Assembly (NCBI RefSeq): GCF_001509835.1
Contig: NZ_JXTJ01000009.1
Location: forward strand, 1-64,000
Direction of reading: 5' to 3'
DNA from: Allobosea sp. WAO
GTDB lineage: Bacteria > Pseudomonadota > Alphaproteobacteria > Rhizobiales > Beijerinckiaceae
Length of the DNA: 64,000 bases
How positions within the stretch are numbered: position 1 is the first letter of the stretch; every line of letters starts with the position of its first letter. This document shows, piece after piece, positions 1 to 7,898 of the stretch. A program made the position numbers and the translations under genes. The notes beneath the pieces are model-generated. The model searched no databases. It saw nothing but the letters and a program-made list of their open reading frames with translations, and had not been told where the DNA came from.

Positions 1-26
1 TTGGTCTCTGCCATGGCCATGGTCAT
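1..26 (-). CDS. 5' end of next gene in the amino-acid ABC operon (partial)
   Basis: Only the first eight codons (M-T-M-A-M-A-E-T) are in the window, starting from an ATG at 26 and running off the left edge. An AGGAGA Shine-Dalgarno (complement of 34-39) lies 7 nt upstream and overlaps the stop codon of the permease gene before it, so translation is probably coupled. In aap/yhd operons the gene after the second permease is the ATPase (aapP). That identity is inferred from position only, because no ATPase motif is visible here. Confidence 0.5.
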
Positions 27-37
27 GATCTCGTCTC

Positions 38-1141
38 CTAGCGGGAGGCCGGGCCGCGGCGCTCGAGGAAATCGGCGAAGCGGGCGAAGGCGAAGGAGAG
101 GGCGAAGAAGATCGCGCCGATGAAGAGGAAGGTTTCGGCCGCCGGCGAAGGCCAGGCCGGGTCGGCCAGCGCCGCCTTGCCCGAGCTGATCAGGTCGAAG
201 AGGCCGACGACGAGCACGAGGCTGGTGTTCTTGATCATCACGATGATGGTGTTGGCCAGGGCCGGAATCACCACCCTGATCGCCTGCGGCAGGATGACGA
301 GATACTGGGTCCGCCAGAACGGCAGGCCGAGCGCAGCGGCGGCCTCGTACTGGCCCTTCGGGATGGCCTGCAGTCCGCCGCGGATGACTTCGGCGAGATA
401 GGCCGCCGCGAAGATCGTCAGCGCGACCAGCGCCCGCACGAACTTGTCGGGCAGCAGCGCTTCCGGAAGGAAGAGCGGCAACATGATCGAGGCAACGAAC
501 AGGATCGACAGCAGCGGCAGCCCGCGCACGGCTTCGATGGTGACGACTGCCCCGATCCTGACCACCGGCATGGTCGAGCGCCGCGCCAGTGCCAGCAGGA
601 TTCCGACCGGGAAGGCTACGCCGATCGCAACGACGGTCAGGATCAACGTGACCGGCAGCCCGCCCCAGGACGAGGTCGGCACCTCGGGCAATCCGAAGCC
701 GCCGCCCATCAGCCAAAGGATCAGCGCGAGCGCCGCGATCCACAAGCCGATCAGCCGTGGCGTCCAGCTCGCCGGCCGGACCGACCAGCCGAGCAGCGCC
801 AGGATCAGCAAGCAGACCAGAGCCGGCCGCCAGCGCTCGTCGACCGGATAGATGCCGAACAGGAGCTGGCCCGATTTGGCGTAGATGAAGCTCCAGCAGG
901 CGCCCGACGTCGCCCGGCAGGCCGCTGGGTCCGGGTTGAACAGCACCGCATCGAGCACGAGCCAGCGCAGCATGGGCGGCACTGCGCTGATGAGCAGCGC
1001 GCCGAAGACCAGCGTCAGCGCGGCATTCAGCGGGGAGCCGAACAGGAGCCCGGCACTCCTGCGCAAGGCTGCCAGGATCGGTGCGAGCCGGGGGCTCGTC
1101 GAGGCCGGAGCCTCGGGGAGAGGGAGCGAAATCGTCTTCAC
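38..1141 (-). CDS. aapM: general L-amino acid ABC transporter permease (AapM-like)
   Basis: Inner-membrane permease of a polar amino-acid ABC importer, 367 aa. A long N-terminal membrane part (segments near 36-60, 105-122, 130-147) precedes the usual HisM-type core, which is the hallmark of AapM/YhdY rather than the ~220-aa HisM/GltK permeases. The EAA loop that contacts the ATPase is visible near residues 262-275 (GQYEAAAALGL). The start is a GTG at 1141, 4 bp past the stop of aapQ. It pairs with the AapQ-like protein encoded upstream to form the heterodimeric channel. Substrate range (broad L-amino acids) is known for the family and not shown by the sequence. Confidence 0.9.
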   Translation of the reverse strand: MKTISLPLPEAPASTSPRLAPILAALRRSAGLLFGSPLNAALTLVFGALLISAVPPMLRWLVLDAVLFNPDPAACRATSGACWSFIYAKSGQLLFGIYPVDERWRPALVCLLILALLGWSVRPASWTPRLIGLWIAALALILWLMGGGFGLPEVPTSSWGGLPVTLILTVVAIGVAFPVGILLALARRSTMPVVRIGAVVTIEAVRGLPLLSILFVASIMLPLFLPEALLPDKFVRALVALTIFAAAYLAEVIRGGLQAIPKGQYEAAAALGLPFWRTQYLVILPQAIRVVIPALANTIIVMIKNTSLVLVVGLFDLISSGKAALADPAWPSPAAETFLFIGAIFFALSFAFARFADFLERRGPASR

Positions 1142-1145
1142 GGTC

Positions 1146-2261
1146 TCAGCGTTCCACGATCGCGATGCGGCGGTTGTACCAATTGGCCGCGCTCGACAGG
1201 GTCAGGTTGAGGGCGAGATAGACCCCCAGGATGATGAAGACACCTTCGATCGAATGGCTGGACTTGCTGATGATGGTGTTCATCACCGCAAAGAAATCCG
1301 GATAGCCGACTGCGATCGCGAGCGTCGAATTCTTGACGACGTTGATGTACTGGCTGTTGAGCGGGGGAACGACCACGCGCAGCATTTGCGGGATCACGAT
1401 CAGGCGCAGGATCTTGGCCCGCGACAGGCCGAGCGAGCGGCCGGCATCCCATTGCCCGCTGCCGACCGACAGGACGCCGCCCCGCACGATCTCGGCGATG
1501 AAGCCGATCGTGTAGATCGTCAGCCCGATCAGGATCGTGCTGAACTCGGGCGTCAGCTCCAAACCGCCGCGGAAGTTCGAGCCGGTGAAGACCGGCCACT
1601 CGACCGAGAATGAAAATTCGGCCAGCCAGAGGCCGAGCAGCAGCGCTGCGGTGGCTCCCCAGGCGATCTCGCGGCGGAGCCGTCGCAGCGGAGTCGAACG
1701 CCAGGTGGCGAGGGCCAGAAGCAGCGCGGCGGCGACCAGGATGACCCCCGCGATGTCCATTTCGAGGCTGGCGGCAGGGACGACGAAGCCGCGCATCGAG
1801 GCGTAGACGCCCGGCAGCGGATTGAGCGCCTCTCCGACCGGTGGAAGGACCTTCCACCATAAGGAATAGAGGAAGATCAGAAGGACGATCGGCGGCGAGT
1901 TGCGCGCGATCTCGACCCAGATCCGGCAGGTGCCGGCAGCAAGCGGATTGCTGCTCAGCCGGGTGACGCCGACGATCAGGCCGAGAGCCGACGAGAAGAG
2001 GATAACGAGCACCGAGATGAAGATCGTGTTCGCGAGGCCGACGATGATCGCCCAGTAATAGGGATCCCGCGACTTGTAGGAGAGGATCGCCTCGGAGATG
2101 ACGATCCGCGACGGCATCGTCAGGAAGTCGAACCCGATCGGAATGCCCCGGGCCTGCAGGTTCGAGAAGGTCGTGGTGATGAGAAGCGTCGCTAAGCCGA
2201 CGACCGCCGCCACCAGCGCGCATTGGATGAAGATCGATCTGGCCCTGGCGTCGCTGAGCAT
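1146..2261 (-). CDS. aapQ: general L-amino acid ABC transporter permease (AapQ-like)
   Basis: Inner-membrane permease partner of AapM, 371 aa. It has an N-terminal hydrophobic segment (about 10-30), a HisM-type segment early (IIVGLANTIFISVLV), a long insertion near 130-230 and an EAA-like loop (QWDAGRSLGLSR) near residue 310. This extended architecture fits AapQ/YhdX. I chose the ATG at 2261 because a GGGAGA motif lies just upstream and the residues before it in the longer reading frame are low-complexity Arg/Pro sequence that overlaps aapJ. It lies 68 bp downstream of aapJ and directly upstream of aapM. Confidence 0.9.
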   Translation of the reverse strand: MLSDARARSIFIQCALVAAVVGLATLLITTTFSNLQARGIPIGFDFLTMPSRIVISEAILSYKSRDPYYWAIIVGLANTIFISVLVILFSSALGLIVGVTRLSSNPLAAGTCRIWVEIARNSPPIVLLIFLYSLWWKVLPPVGEALNPLPGVYASMRGFVVPAASLEMDIAGVILVAAALLLALATWRSTPLRRLRREIAWGATAALLLGLWLAEFSFSVEWPVFTGSNFRGGLELTPEFSTILIGLTIYTIGFIAEIVRGGVLSVGSGQWDAGRSLGLSRAKILRLIVIPQMLRVVVPPLNSQYINVVKNSTLAIAVGYPDFFAVMNTIISKSSHSIEGVFIILGVYLALNLTLSSAANWYNRRIAIVER

Positions 2262-2329
2262 GCCATTCTCCCGGTTCCACGACGGTCGTTGAAAGCGGGG
2301 AGCGCGACGAGCGCTCCCCGGACGGGCCG

Positions 2330-3358
2330 CTAGTCCCAGGGGAACGGGTAGTTGAGACCGCCATCCTTCCAGAGCGCGTTCATGCCGCGCTCGACCTTGA
2401 GGGGGCTGGCCTTGCCGAGATTGGCGTCCCAGATCTCGGCGTAGTTCCCCATCTGCTTGATGACGTTGTAGACCCACTTGTCGTCGAGCCCGAACGGCTT
2501 GCCGAAGCCGGGCTCCTGGCCGAGGACACGCTTGATCTCGGAATTGCCGGCCTTCAGCTTGTCATCGACATTCTTCGCGGTGATGCCGTGGAGCTCGGCC
2601 CAGAGCAGCGCGTTGACCGTCCAGCGCACGACGTCGAACAGCTGGTCGTCGCCCCGCGCGACGGCGACGCCATTGGGTTCGGCCGCATGGCCGACCCTTA
2701 AGATGTCGTAGTCGTCGGGGTTCTTCGCGACCGAAGCCCGCTGGCCCGCCGCGGCTGTGCCGTCGGTGACATAGCTGTCGCAGCGGCCGCCGAAGAAGGC
2801 GTCGCGAGCCTGGATCGTCGAGTCGAAGTAGACCTTCTTCATCGAGATGTTGTGCTCTTCCTCCGTCTCCTCGATCGCCTTCTCGGTCAGGCTGCCGCCG
2901 CTCTGCAGGCAGACCGTCTTGCCGTCGAGCTGCTTCGGGCTCGTGATCTTGTCGGCCTTGCGGACTAGCACGCCGTCAGTGTCGTAGAGCGTGATCCAGA
3001 CGAAGCGGACCACGGAATCGCGCGAATAGGTGATGGTCGAGGTGCGGGAGAGGACATCGATCTCGCCGGTCTGCAGGGCCGGGAAGCGCTGGCCGGCATT
3101 GAGCGGGACGAAACGAATCTTGTCCTTGTCGCCGAGGATGGCCGCGGCGAAGGTCCGGCAGATGTCGGAATCGAAGCCGCGATAATAGCCTTTCTCGTCC
3201 GGCCGCGAGAGCCCGGGCACGCCCTGGCTCGCACCGCAGCTGAGATAGCCGCGCTGCTTGATCTTGCTCACGACGCTTTGCGCGGCAGCATCGCCGATCC
3301 CTGCCGTCAGACCGACGGCGGCGAAGGCCGCCCCGGCAAGTGCCATCAACCGTGTCAT
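2330..3358 (-). CDS. aapJ: amino-acid ABC transporter periplasmic binding protein (AapJ-like)
   Basis: Periplasmic solute-binding protein that captures amino acids for the AapQ/M channel; 342 aa, the usual AapJ/YhdW length. The N-terminus is a Sec signal peptide (MTRLMALAGAAFAAVG, cleavage probably after GDAAA near residue 24). The mature part begins with the family-typical pattern VVSKIKQRGYLSCG followed by PGLSRPDEKGYYRGFDSDIC. The ATG at 3358 has GGAGGGAACC directly upstream. The gene is 37 bp after the metC-like gene, so both probably sit on one transcript from the 4.6-kb divergent promoter. Actual substrates are not determined. Confidence 0.92.
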   Translation of the reverse strand: MTRLMALAGAAFAAVGLTAGIGDAAAQSVVSKIKQRGYLSCGASQGVPGLSRPDEKGYYRGFDSDICRTFAAAILGDKDKIRFVPLNAGQRFPALQTGEIDVLSRTSTITYSRDSVVRFVWITLYDTDGVLVRKADKITSPKQLDGKTVCLQSGGSLTEKAIEETEEEHNISMKKVYFDSTIQARDAFFGGRCDSYVTDGTAAAGQRASVAKNPDDYDILRVGHAAEPNGVAVARGDDQLFDVVRWTVNALLWAELHGITAKNVDDKLKAGNSEIKRVLGQEPGFGKPFGLDDKWVYNVIKQMGNYAEIWDANLGKASPLKVERGMNALWKDGGLNYPFPWD

Positions 3359-3395
3359 GGTTCCCTCCGTTCCCTTGTTGTTGGGTTGATTGTCG

Positions 3396-4607
3396 TCATT
3401 CCGCGGCCCGGCCACTGGCGTGGCCGGGCTTTGGCATTGCCTCCGCGAAGGACGCGAAGGCTGTCTCCAGATCGGCAAGGAGATCCTCGAGGGCCTCAAG
3501 CCCGATCGAAAGCCGCCAGACTGGACCGGACGGCAGCCAGTCCAGGCTCGTCCGGCCTTTGCGCGGATCGCTGACCGCGATCAGCGAGTGCACCCCGCCC
3601 CAGCTCGCCCCCAGCCGGAACAAGCGCATGCTGCGCAGCGCCTCCGACTGCAGCGGAGCCAGGTCCGGCCGAAGTACGAGCGAGAACACCGCGGCCGAAC
3701 CGGCAAAGTCGCGCTTCCAAATCGGGTGGCCCGGATGATCCGGTAGGCTCGGATGCAGGATGCGCGAGACCTCGTCCCGGCCGGCAAGCCAGGACATCAC
3801 CGTCTGCGCCGTCGCGGCGGCATGGCGCATGCGCACCGGCATGGTCATCAGGCCGCGCTCGCAGAGCACGCAATCCTCCGGAGAGACGCCGTAACCGAGA
3901 AAACGCGCCGTATCCTTCAGCCGCCGGAACAGGGCCGCATCGCGCACTGCGAGCGAGCCCAGGAGCAGGTCGCCATGGCCGCCGGCATGTTTCGAGAGCG
4001 CCTGCATGCTGATGTCGACGCCATGCGTCAGCGGCTTGAACAGCAGATGCGAGGCCCAGGTGTTGTCGGCGGCGACGAGCGCGCCGACCCTGTGCGCCGC
4101 GGCGACGATCGCAGGCACGTCCTGGACCTCGAAGGTCGCGGACCCCGGCGATTCCACCCAGATCAGTCGCGTCCTCGCATCGAGCAGCGCCGCGATTTCG
4201 GCATCGAGCCGCGGACCATAGGATGTCGCCTCGATGCCCAGCGGCCCGAGAAAGCGCAGGATCATGTCCCGCGCCGGGCCGTACAGCGTCTCTGGCATCA
4301 GGACCCGGTCGCCACTCCTGCACGTCGCCATCGTGGCCAACGTCAGCGCCGCCATTCCCGAGGGCACCACGAGGGCGCGCACGCCGCCTTCCAGCTGGGC
4401 GATATGGTCCTCGAGTTGTCGGCTCGTCGGCGTGCCGTAGAGCCCGTAGCTGAAGCCGTCGTAGACGCGCTCGGCGCGCTGCTCGAAGGTTTCGAGATCG
4501 CGGAACACGATGGTCGAGGCACGCTCGACCGGCATCGCGACAGCCTCGAAAGGCTCCCGCGAGCGCCGTGGCGGGTGAACATGAGAGGTGTCGTCGGCTT
4601 GGCTCAT
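3396..4607 (-). CDS. metC: Cys/Met-metabolism PLP enzyme, cystathionine beta-lyase-like
   Basis: Cytosolic fold-type I PLP enzyme, 403 aa, the normal length for MetC/MetB. The family core is plain: YxRxGTPT-like YGLYGTPTSRQLE (54-66), VPSGMAALTL (81-90), PLP-ring Asp in AADNTW (D181) and the PLP lysine in SMQALSKHAGG (K206). Family members cleave cystathionine or related thioethers to give homocysteine or a thiol, pyruvate and ammonia. First gene of a probable operon with the Aap importer, which suggests use on imported sulfur amino acids. Methionine gamma-lyase or another C-S lyase activity cannot be excluded from sequence. Confidence 0.85.
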   Translation of the reverse strand: MSQADDTSHVHPPRRSREPFEAVAMPVERASTIVFRDLETFEQRAERVYDGFSYGLYGTPTSRQLEDHIAQLEGGVRALVVPSGMAALTLATMATCRSGDRVLMPETLYGPARDMILRFLGPLGIEATSYGPRLDAEIAALLDARTRLIWVESPGSATFEVQDVPAIVAAAHRVGALVAADNTWASHLLFKPLTHGVDISMQALSKHAGGHGDLLLGSLAVRDAALFRRLKDTARFLGYGVSPEDCVLCERGLMTMPVRMRHAAATAQTVMSWLAGRDEVSRILHPSLPDHPGHPIWKRDFAGSAAVFSLVLRPDLAPLQSEALRSMRLFRLGASWGGVHSLIAVSDPRKGRTSLDWLPSGPVWRLSIGLEALEDLLADLETAFASFAEAMPKPGHASGRAAE

Positions 4608-4639
4608 GCGGGATAGCTAAGCCGACCGGCCCATTGCCA

Positions 4640-4659
4640 TCTATGGCTGTCGCGATAGA
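4640..4659. promoter_or_regulatory. inverted repeat in metC-lysR divergent promoter, candidate LysR operator
   Basis: TCTAT-N10-ATAGA, a perfect 5-bp inverted repeat, lies in the 80-bp gap between the divergent metC-like and lysR start codons. LysR-type regulators usually bind partly palindromic sites between themselves and a divergent target. This repeat does not contain the canonical T-N11-A spacing at its centre, so it is only a candidate. Confidence 0.4.
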
Positions 4660-4687
4660 GTCCATCCGATTTTGATATGGGCTGCCG

Positions 4688-5584
4688 ATGAACCTGCGCG
4701 ATATCGACGTCTTCAACGCAATCATGCTGAGCGGTGGTGCTGGCGCCGCGGCCGCTCTGCTCGACACCTCGCAGCCGGCGATCAGCCGGTCCCTGGCAAA
4801 GCTCGAAGCAGAGCTGGGCTTCAGCCTGTTCGACCGGATCCGCGGCCGGCTGGTGCCGACGCGCGAAGGCCAGCTCTTTCACGCCGAGGTGAAGGCCAAT
4901 CTGGTCGGCCTCGACCGCCTCAAGCTCAGGGCCGCGCAGATCAAGGAAGTCGGTGCCGGCAGCATCCGCGTCGCCAGCCTGTCGGCGCTCGGCCACGGGC
5001 TGGTGCCGCGTGCCATCGTCGCGTTCTCGCGCAGGCATCCGCAGGTGCGGATCAGCTATCAGGTCCGCACCTCCAACGTCGTGCGTGACCTCGTTGCGTC
5101 CGGCAGCTTCGATATCGGCCTTGCTGCCGACGAGGTGGACACGAGCGGTGTCCTGCACAGCGTCTTCACGACGCCCCGCGCGGTCTGCGTCATGCCCGAG
5201 GCCCACCCGCTCGCCGGCCGCTCCATCATCACCCCCGCGGATATCGGCGAAGAAGGGTTTCTCGCCCTGTCGCCGGAGGATACGGTTCGCCTCGCGATGG
5301 ATCGCATCTTCGCCGAGCAGGGCATTCATCCGCGCATCCTGGTCGAGACCCCCTATGGTGTGACGATCGCCATCCTCGCGGCGCAGGGGCTCGGCATCGG
5401 CCTCGTCAACCCCTTCGTCATCGCCGACCGGATGATCGGCGGCATCGCGGTGCGCCCTTTCGAGCCGGCGATCCATTTTCGTTCTCTGATCCTGCGGCCG
5501 CCGGACGGCATCAATTCCCAGCTCGTCTCCGACTTCACAGCGGAGCTCTACGCGGCAAGGAACCAGCTTTTGGGGGATCGCTAG
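4688..5584 (+). CDS. LysR-family transcriptional regulator
   Basis: 298 aa. The winged helix-turn-helix is at residues 1-60 (FNAIMLSGGAGAAAALLDTSQPAISRSLAKLE) and a periplasmic-binding-protein-like effector domain follows from about 90. It is transcribed divergently from the metC-like/aap operon with an 80-bp shared promoter, so it most likely controls that operon in response to an amino acid or its breakdown product. HTH recognition-helix residues (QPAISRSLAKLE) are intact. The co-inducer is unknown. Confidence 0.92.
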   Translation: MNLRDIDVFNAIMLSGGAGAAAALLDTSQPAISRSLAKLEAELGFSLFDRIRGRLVPTREGQLFHAEVKANLVGLDRLKLRAAQIKEVGAGSIRVASLSALGHGLVPRAIVAFSRRHPQVRISYQVRTSNVVRDLVASGSFDIGLAADEVDTSGVLHSVFTTPRAVCVMPEAHPLAGRSIITPADIGEEGFLALSPEDTVRLAMDRIFAEQGIHPRILVETPYGVTIAILAAQGLGIGLVNPFVIADRMIGGIAVRPFEPAIHFRSLILRPPDGINSQLVSDFTAELYAARNQLLGDR

Positions 5585-5735
5585 ACATCGGCGCCCCCGG
5601 GCACGGATGATCCGCCCCCGGAACAAACCGGATCGCCGATGTTCGGTGGAAGCCCCGCTGCTTAGACGCCCAGGCTCCTTCCGGTACGTAGCTCTACGTT
5701 TCCGGGCGCGGTCTGTGGGTTACAAATTGTTTCAG

Positions 5736-5753
5736 CGGGGCAGACTCGCCCCG
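5736..5753. terminator. inverted repeat between convergent genes, possible terminator
   Basis: CGGGGC-AGACTC-GCCCCG, a 6-bp perfect stem with a 6-nt loop, sits between the 3' ends of the LysR gene (+) and the G1 peptidase gene (-). No T-run follows on either strand, so intrinsic termination is uncertain. The rest of 5585-5805 shows no gene. Confidence 0.4.
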
Positions 5754-5805
5754 AATTACGCCGGCGGCGATGACGCGCCTCGGCGCGGATGTTGCGCCGG
5801 ACCGT

Positions 5806-6831
5806 TCATGAAGCGACGTGACTCATCACCAGCTTTTGCGGCGGGCCGAGATCGCGCTGGGCGGTCGAGATGGTGCGCACGCTCGCCGGATTCCGGTCGA
5901 GCTCGTACATGCGCAGCAGCCGGGCGCCTTCGAGATCATGCTCCTGCCGCTCGGGGTTCCCAGGTACGACGGACTCGGCTAGGCAGGCAGTGAAGCCAAG
6001 GCCCGTATAAGCCGGCAGCTCATAAGCTTCCCATCCGTCGGTCCCCATCGGGCTGGGCCGCTCCATGATCCATTCCGCAGTGGCGCCGCTGACACGCAAG
6101 CCTTCCGGTACGAGCGCATCGAAGGCCTGCAGGACGATGTCCCGGCTGACGTTCTTCAGATTGCAGCGCACAATCCTCTCGTCGAAAACGGTCAGGATGG
6201 CGCTGATCTCGTCGCCGGCTTTCACCGGCAGCGCCAGCTCCCATAGCGGGAGGTGGCGCCCTCGTACCCACCACTGGAACCAGGCCGAGTACTTGGCTTC
6301 GGGGATCGGGCGGTTGAGGAGTTTTTGCCCGGTGCCGACCTGCGGGAGCGACGAATCGAGATAGAATTTCTGGCCGTCGAGGCCGATCCAGGTCGAGCTT
6401 TGATATTCCGCTGCGTTGCCGTTGGCTGGGCGATCCACCGCCGGCACTGTCCAGTTCGCCATCACCGAGATCAGGCTGCGGCCGTCGCGCGGCGTGACAT
6501 AGCCGCCGGACCAGTTCAGGCTTTTCTGGGCGGGGCGGGTCTGTGGTGCGGCGAATGCGATGACGAGCTCCATCACGGTGGGGACAGCCGGTTCGAGCGC
6601 GGGCAGGAAGCGCAGCGCGGCGCCCCCCTCACGCCTCTGAAGAAAGGCGCGGCGGAACGCCGTCGCCGCCGGGTTGCCCCCGAATTCCATTGGCGTCGGC
6701 AGGCCGAAGTGTTCCAGGTCGGCGTCGGAGGCCGCGGCGGGATCGAAATCCTCCGGCGGCAAGGGGTAGAACTCGAGAGCCGCATTTCGTGGTAGGGCGT
6801 CGGCGGTCTCGCCCGTGGGATTTCTGGCCAT
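5806..6831 (-). CDS. peptidase family G1 (eqolisin/scytalidoglutamic peptidase-like)
   Basis: 341 aa. The region from residue 105 matches the eqolisin fold: NWSGGYV (106-112), a SVMANWTVP strand (122-130), TWIGLDG (147-153), then SLPQVGTG with Q164 at the position of the catalytic glutamine, YSAWFQWW (181-188), and TAEWIMERPSP with E253 at the position of the catalytic glutamate. G1 enzymes are acid-active endopeptidases best known from fungi, with bacterial homologues. Residues 1-100 have no family match I recognise and no signal peptide, so a propeptide or a cytosolic protein are both possible. ATG at 6831; the upstream PAP2-family gene ends 11 bp before it, implying co-transcription. Activity is inferred from motif alignment by eye. 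Confidence 0.75.
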   Translation of the reverse strand: MARNPTGETADALPRNAALEFYPLPPEDFDPAAASDADLEHFGLPTPMEFGGNPAATAFRRAFLQRREGGAALRFLPALEPAVPTVMELVIAFAAPQTRPAQKSLNWSGGYVTPRDGRSLISVMANWTVPAVDRPANGNAAEYQSSTWIGLDGQKFYLDSSLPQVGTGQKLLNRPIPEAKYSAWFQWWVRGRHLPLWELALPVKAGDEISAILTVFDERIVRCNLKNVSRDIVLQAFDALVPEGLRVSGATAEWIMERPSPMGTDGWEAYELPAYTGLGFTACLAESVVPGNPERQEHDLEGARLLRMYELDRNPASVRTISTAQRDLGPPQKLVMSHVAS

Positions 6832-6842
6832 CGCCCCACCTC

Positions 6843-7847
6843 CTAGACCGGCTTCCATTCGGCAGCGGCTGCAGTCGCAGCTCCGCCGAAGGCCTTGATC
6901 ACATAGTCGCTGGCACTCTGGCCGGCGCCCGAGTGCTTCGACAGCTCCGCGAAGACGGCGGCCGCCAAGGCCGCACCGGCGGCGGAATCGCTGGGATAGT
7001 GCAGCCCGGCGATCTCGCGGTTGCGGGCCACGCGCCGTGCCAGCGCCTTGAGCGTCTCTGCCACGGCGGCGATTTCGGCGGACGGCAGGGCCGGGGTCAC
7101 GATCGTCAGAACATGCTCGATGCAGGCCGCCATCAGGTGGGCCTGGGTGGCATGGCCGCTGGGATAGGCCGAGTGCCCGGGGACCGGAATCGGCGGCAGC
7201 AGGGCCGGGCATTCCCAGGACGGTCGCGGCCGCTGGAAGACATGCTTGTAGTAGAGCGCGGTGTAGGAGGCGAGCAGGCTGGCGATATGGAGGATCCGGA
7301 AGGTCTGCGGATGGGAACCTGGATTCATGGCCAAGGCTTCCATGTAGGCAGTGATGAATTCGGCATCCTGCGTCAAAATCTCGCCCAGAGCCGCTGCGCG
7401 TTCGTCACGTGCGGCAACCAGCAGGTTCTTGATCTCCAGTACCTGCTTCGTCTCGCCGCTTGTCGCCGTGTTCAGATCGAGCAGAATATCGGCCAGCGTG
7501 TTATGCAGCGCCGTGGTGTGCCAGTTTGTGGCCGCGAATTCCGCCAGGGTTCGAAACGCATACCAGCGCGCGGCCCAGTTGCGGTCGGCGAACCCGACCG
7601 ATTTCCCGCCGGTGCCGGCATTCATGAAGACGATGGTCTTTTCGGGCGAGGCGCTCGGCTCCTGGCTGATATGGACTGTTCTCCGCAGGTCCCGGATCCT
7701 CCCTCCGCCGCTGGCCGTCGCCTCCATCGAGAACGGAAAATCGGCTCTTTCCGCGAGGACCCAGCCGGCGCCGTCGCTGCCGACGCCGGCGCTCCCGGTA
7801 TTGCCCGTATTGCCGGTGTTCCCCGTATTCCCTGTGTTGCCGGTCAT
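6843..7847 (-). CDS. PAP2-superfamily phosphatase / vanadium haloperoxidase-like protein
   Basis: 334 aa from the ATG at 7847. All three PAP2 signature blocks are present: K-x6-RP at K201-P209 (KHVFQRPRP), PSGH at 229-232, and R-x5-H-x3-D at R277/H283/D287. The large N-terminal helical part resembles bacterial vanadium-chloroperoxidase-like proteins rather than membrane PAP2 lipid phosphatases; no clear transmembrane helices or signal peptide are seen. The same catalytic site serves acid phosphatases and vanadate haloperoxidases, and sequence alone does not separate them here. Residues 2-18 form a Thr-Gly-Asn repeat. A TTG at 7880 would add 11 residues; neither start has a strong Shine-Dalgarno. 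Confidence 0.78.
   Translation of the reverse strand: MTGNTGNTGNTGNTGNTGSAGVGSDGAGWVLAERADFPFSMEATASGGGRIRDLRRTVHISQEPSASPEKTIVFMNAGTGGKSVGFADRNWAARWYAFRTLAEFAATNWHTTALHNTLADILLDLNTATSGETKQVLEIKNLLVAARDERAAALGEILTQDAEFITAYMEALAMNPGSHPQTFRILHIASLLASYTALYYKHVFQRPRPSWECPALLPPIPVPGHSAYPSGHATQAHLMAACIEHVLTIVTPALPSAEIAAVAETLKALARRVARNREIAGLHYPSDSAAGAALAAAVFAELSKHSGAGQSASDYVIKAFGGAATAAAAEWKPV
7794..7847 (-). repeat. N-terminal (Asn-Thr-Gly)5 repeat in the PAP2-family protein
   Basis: The first 18 codons read M-T-G followed by five N-T-G units. Codons differ between units (AAC/AAT, ACA/ACG/ACC, GGG/GGC), so the peptide repeat is conserved while the DNA has diverged. This argues against very recent slippage. 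Confidence 0.8.
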
Positions 7848-7898
7848 GGCTTGGACCCCGAACGGTTGCTGTTGCGGCAAATTCGTTAGGCCAAAGGC

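Noticed and set aside
1600..1622. Third copy of the 12-bp EPS operator inside aapQ
   Set aside because: Only the core gaaaattcgg matches; the left arm is broken and the site lies in coding sequence.
6843..7847. Firm call of vanadium haloperoxidase for the PAP2-family protein
   Set aside because: The signature blocks are shared with acid phosphatases; no halide-specific residue could be assigned by eye.
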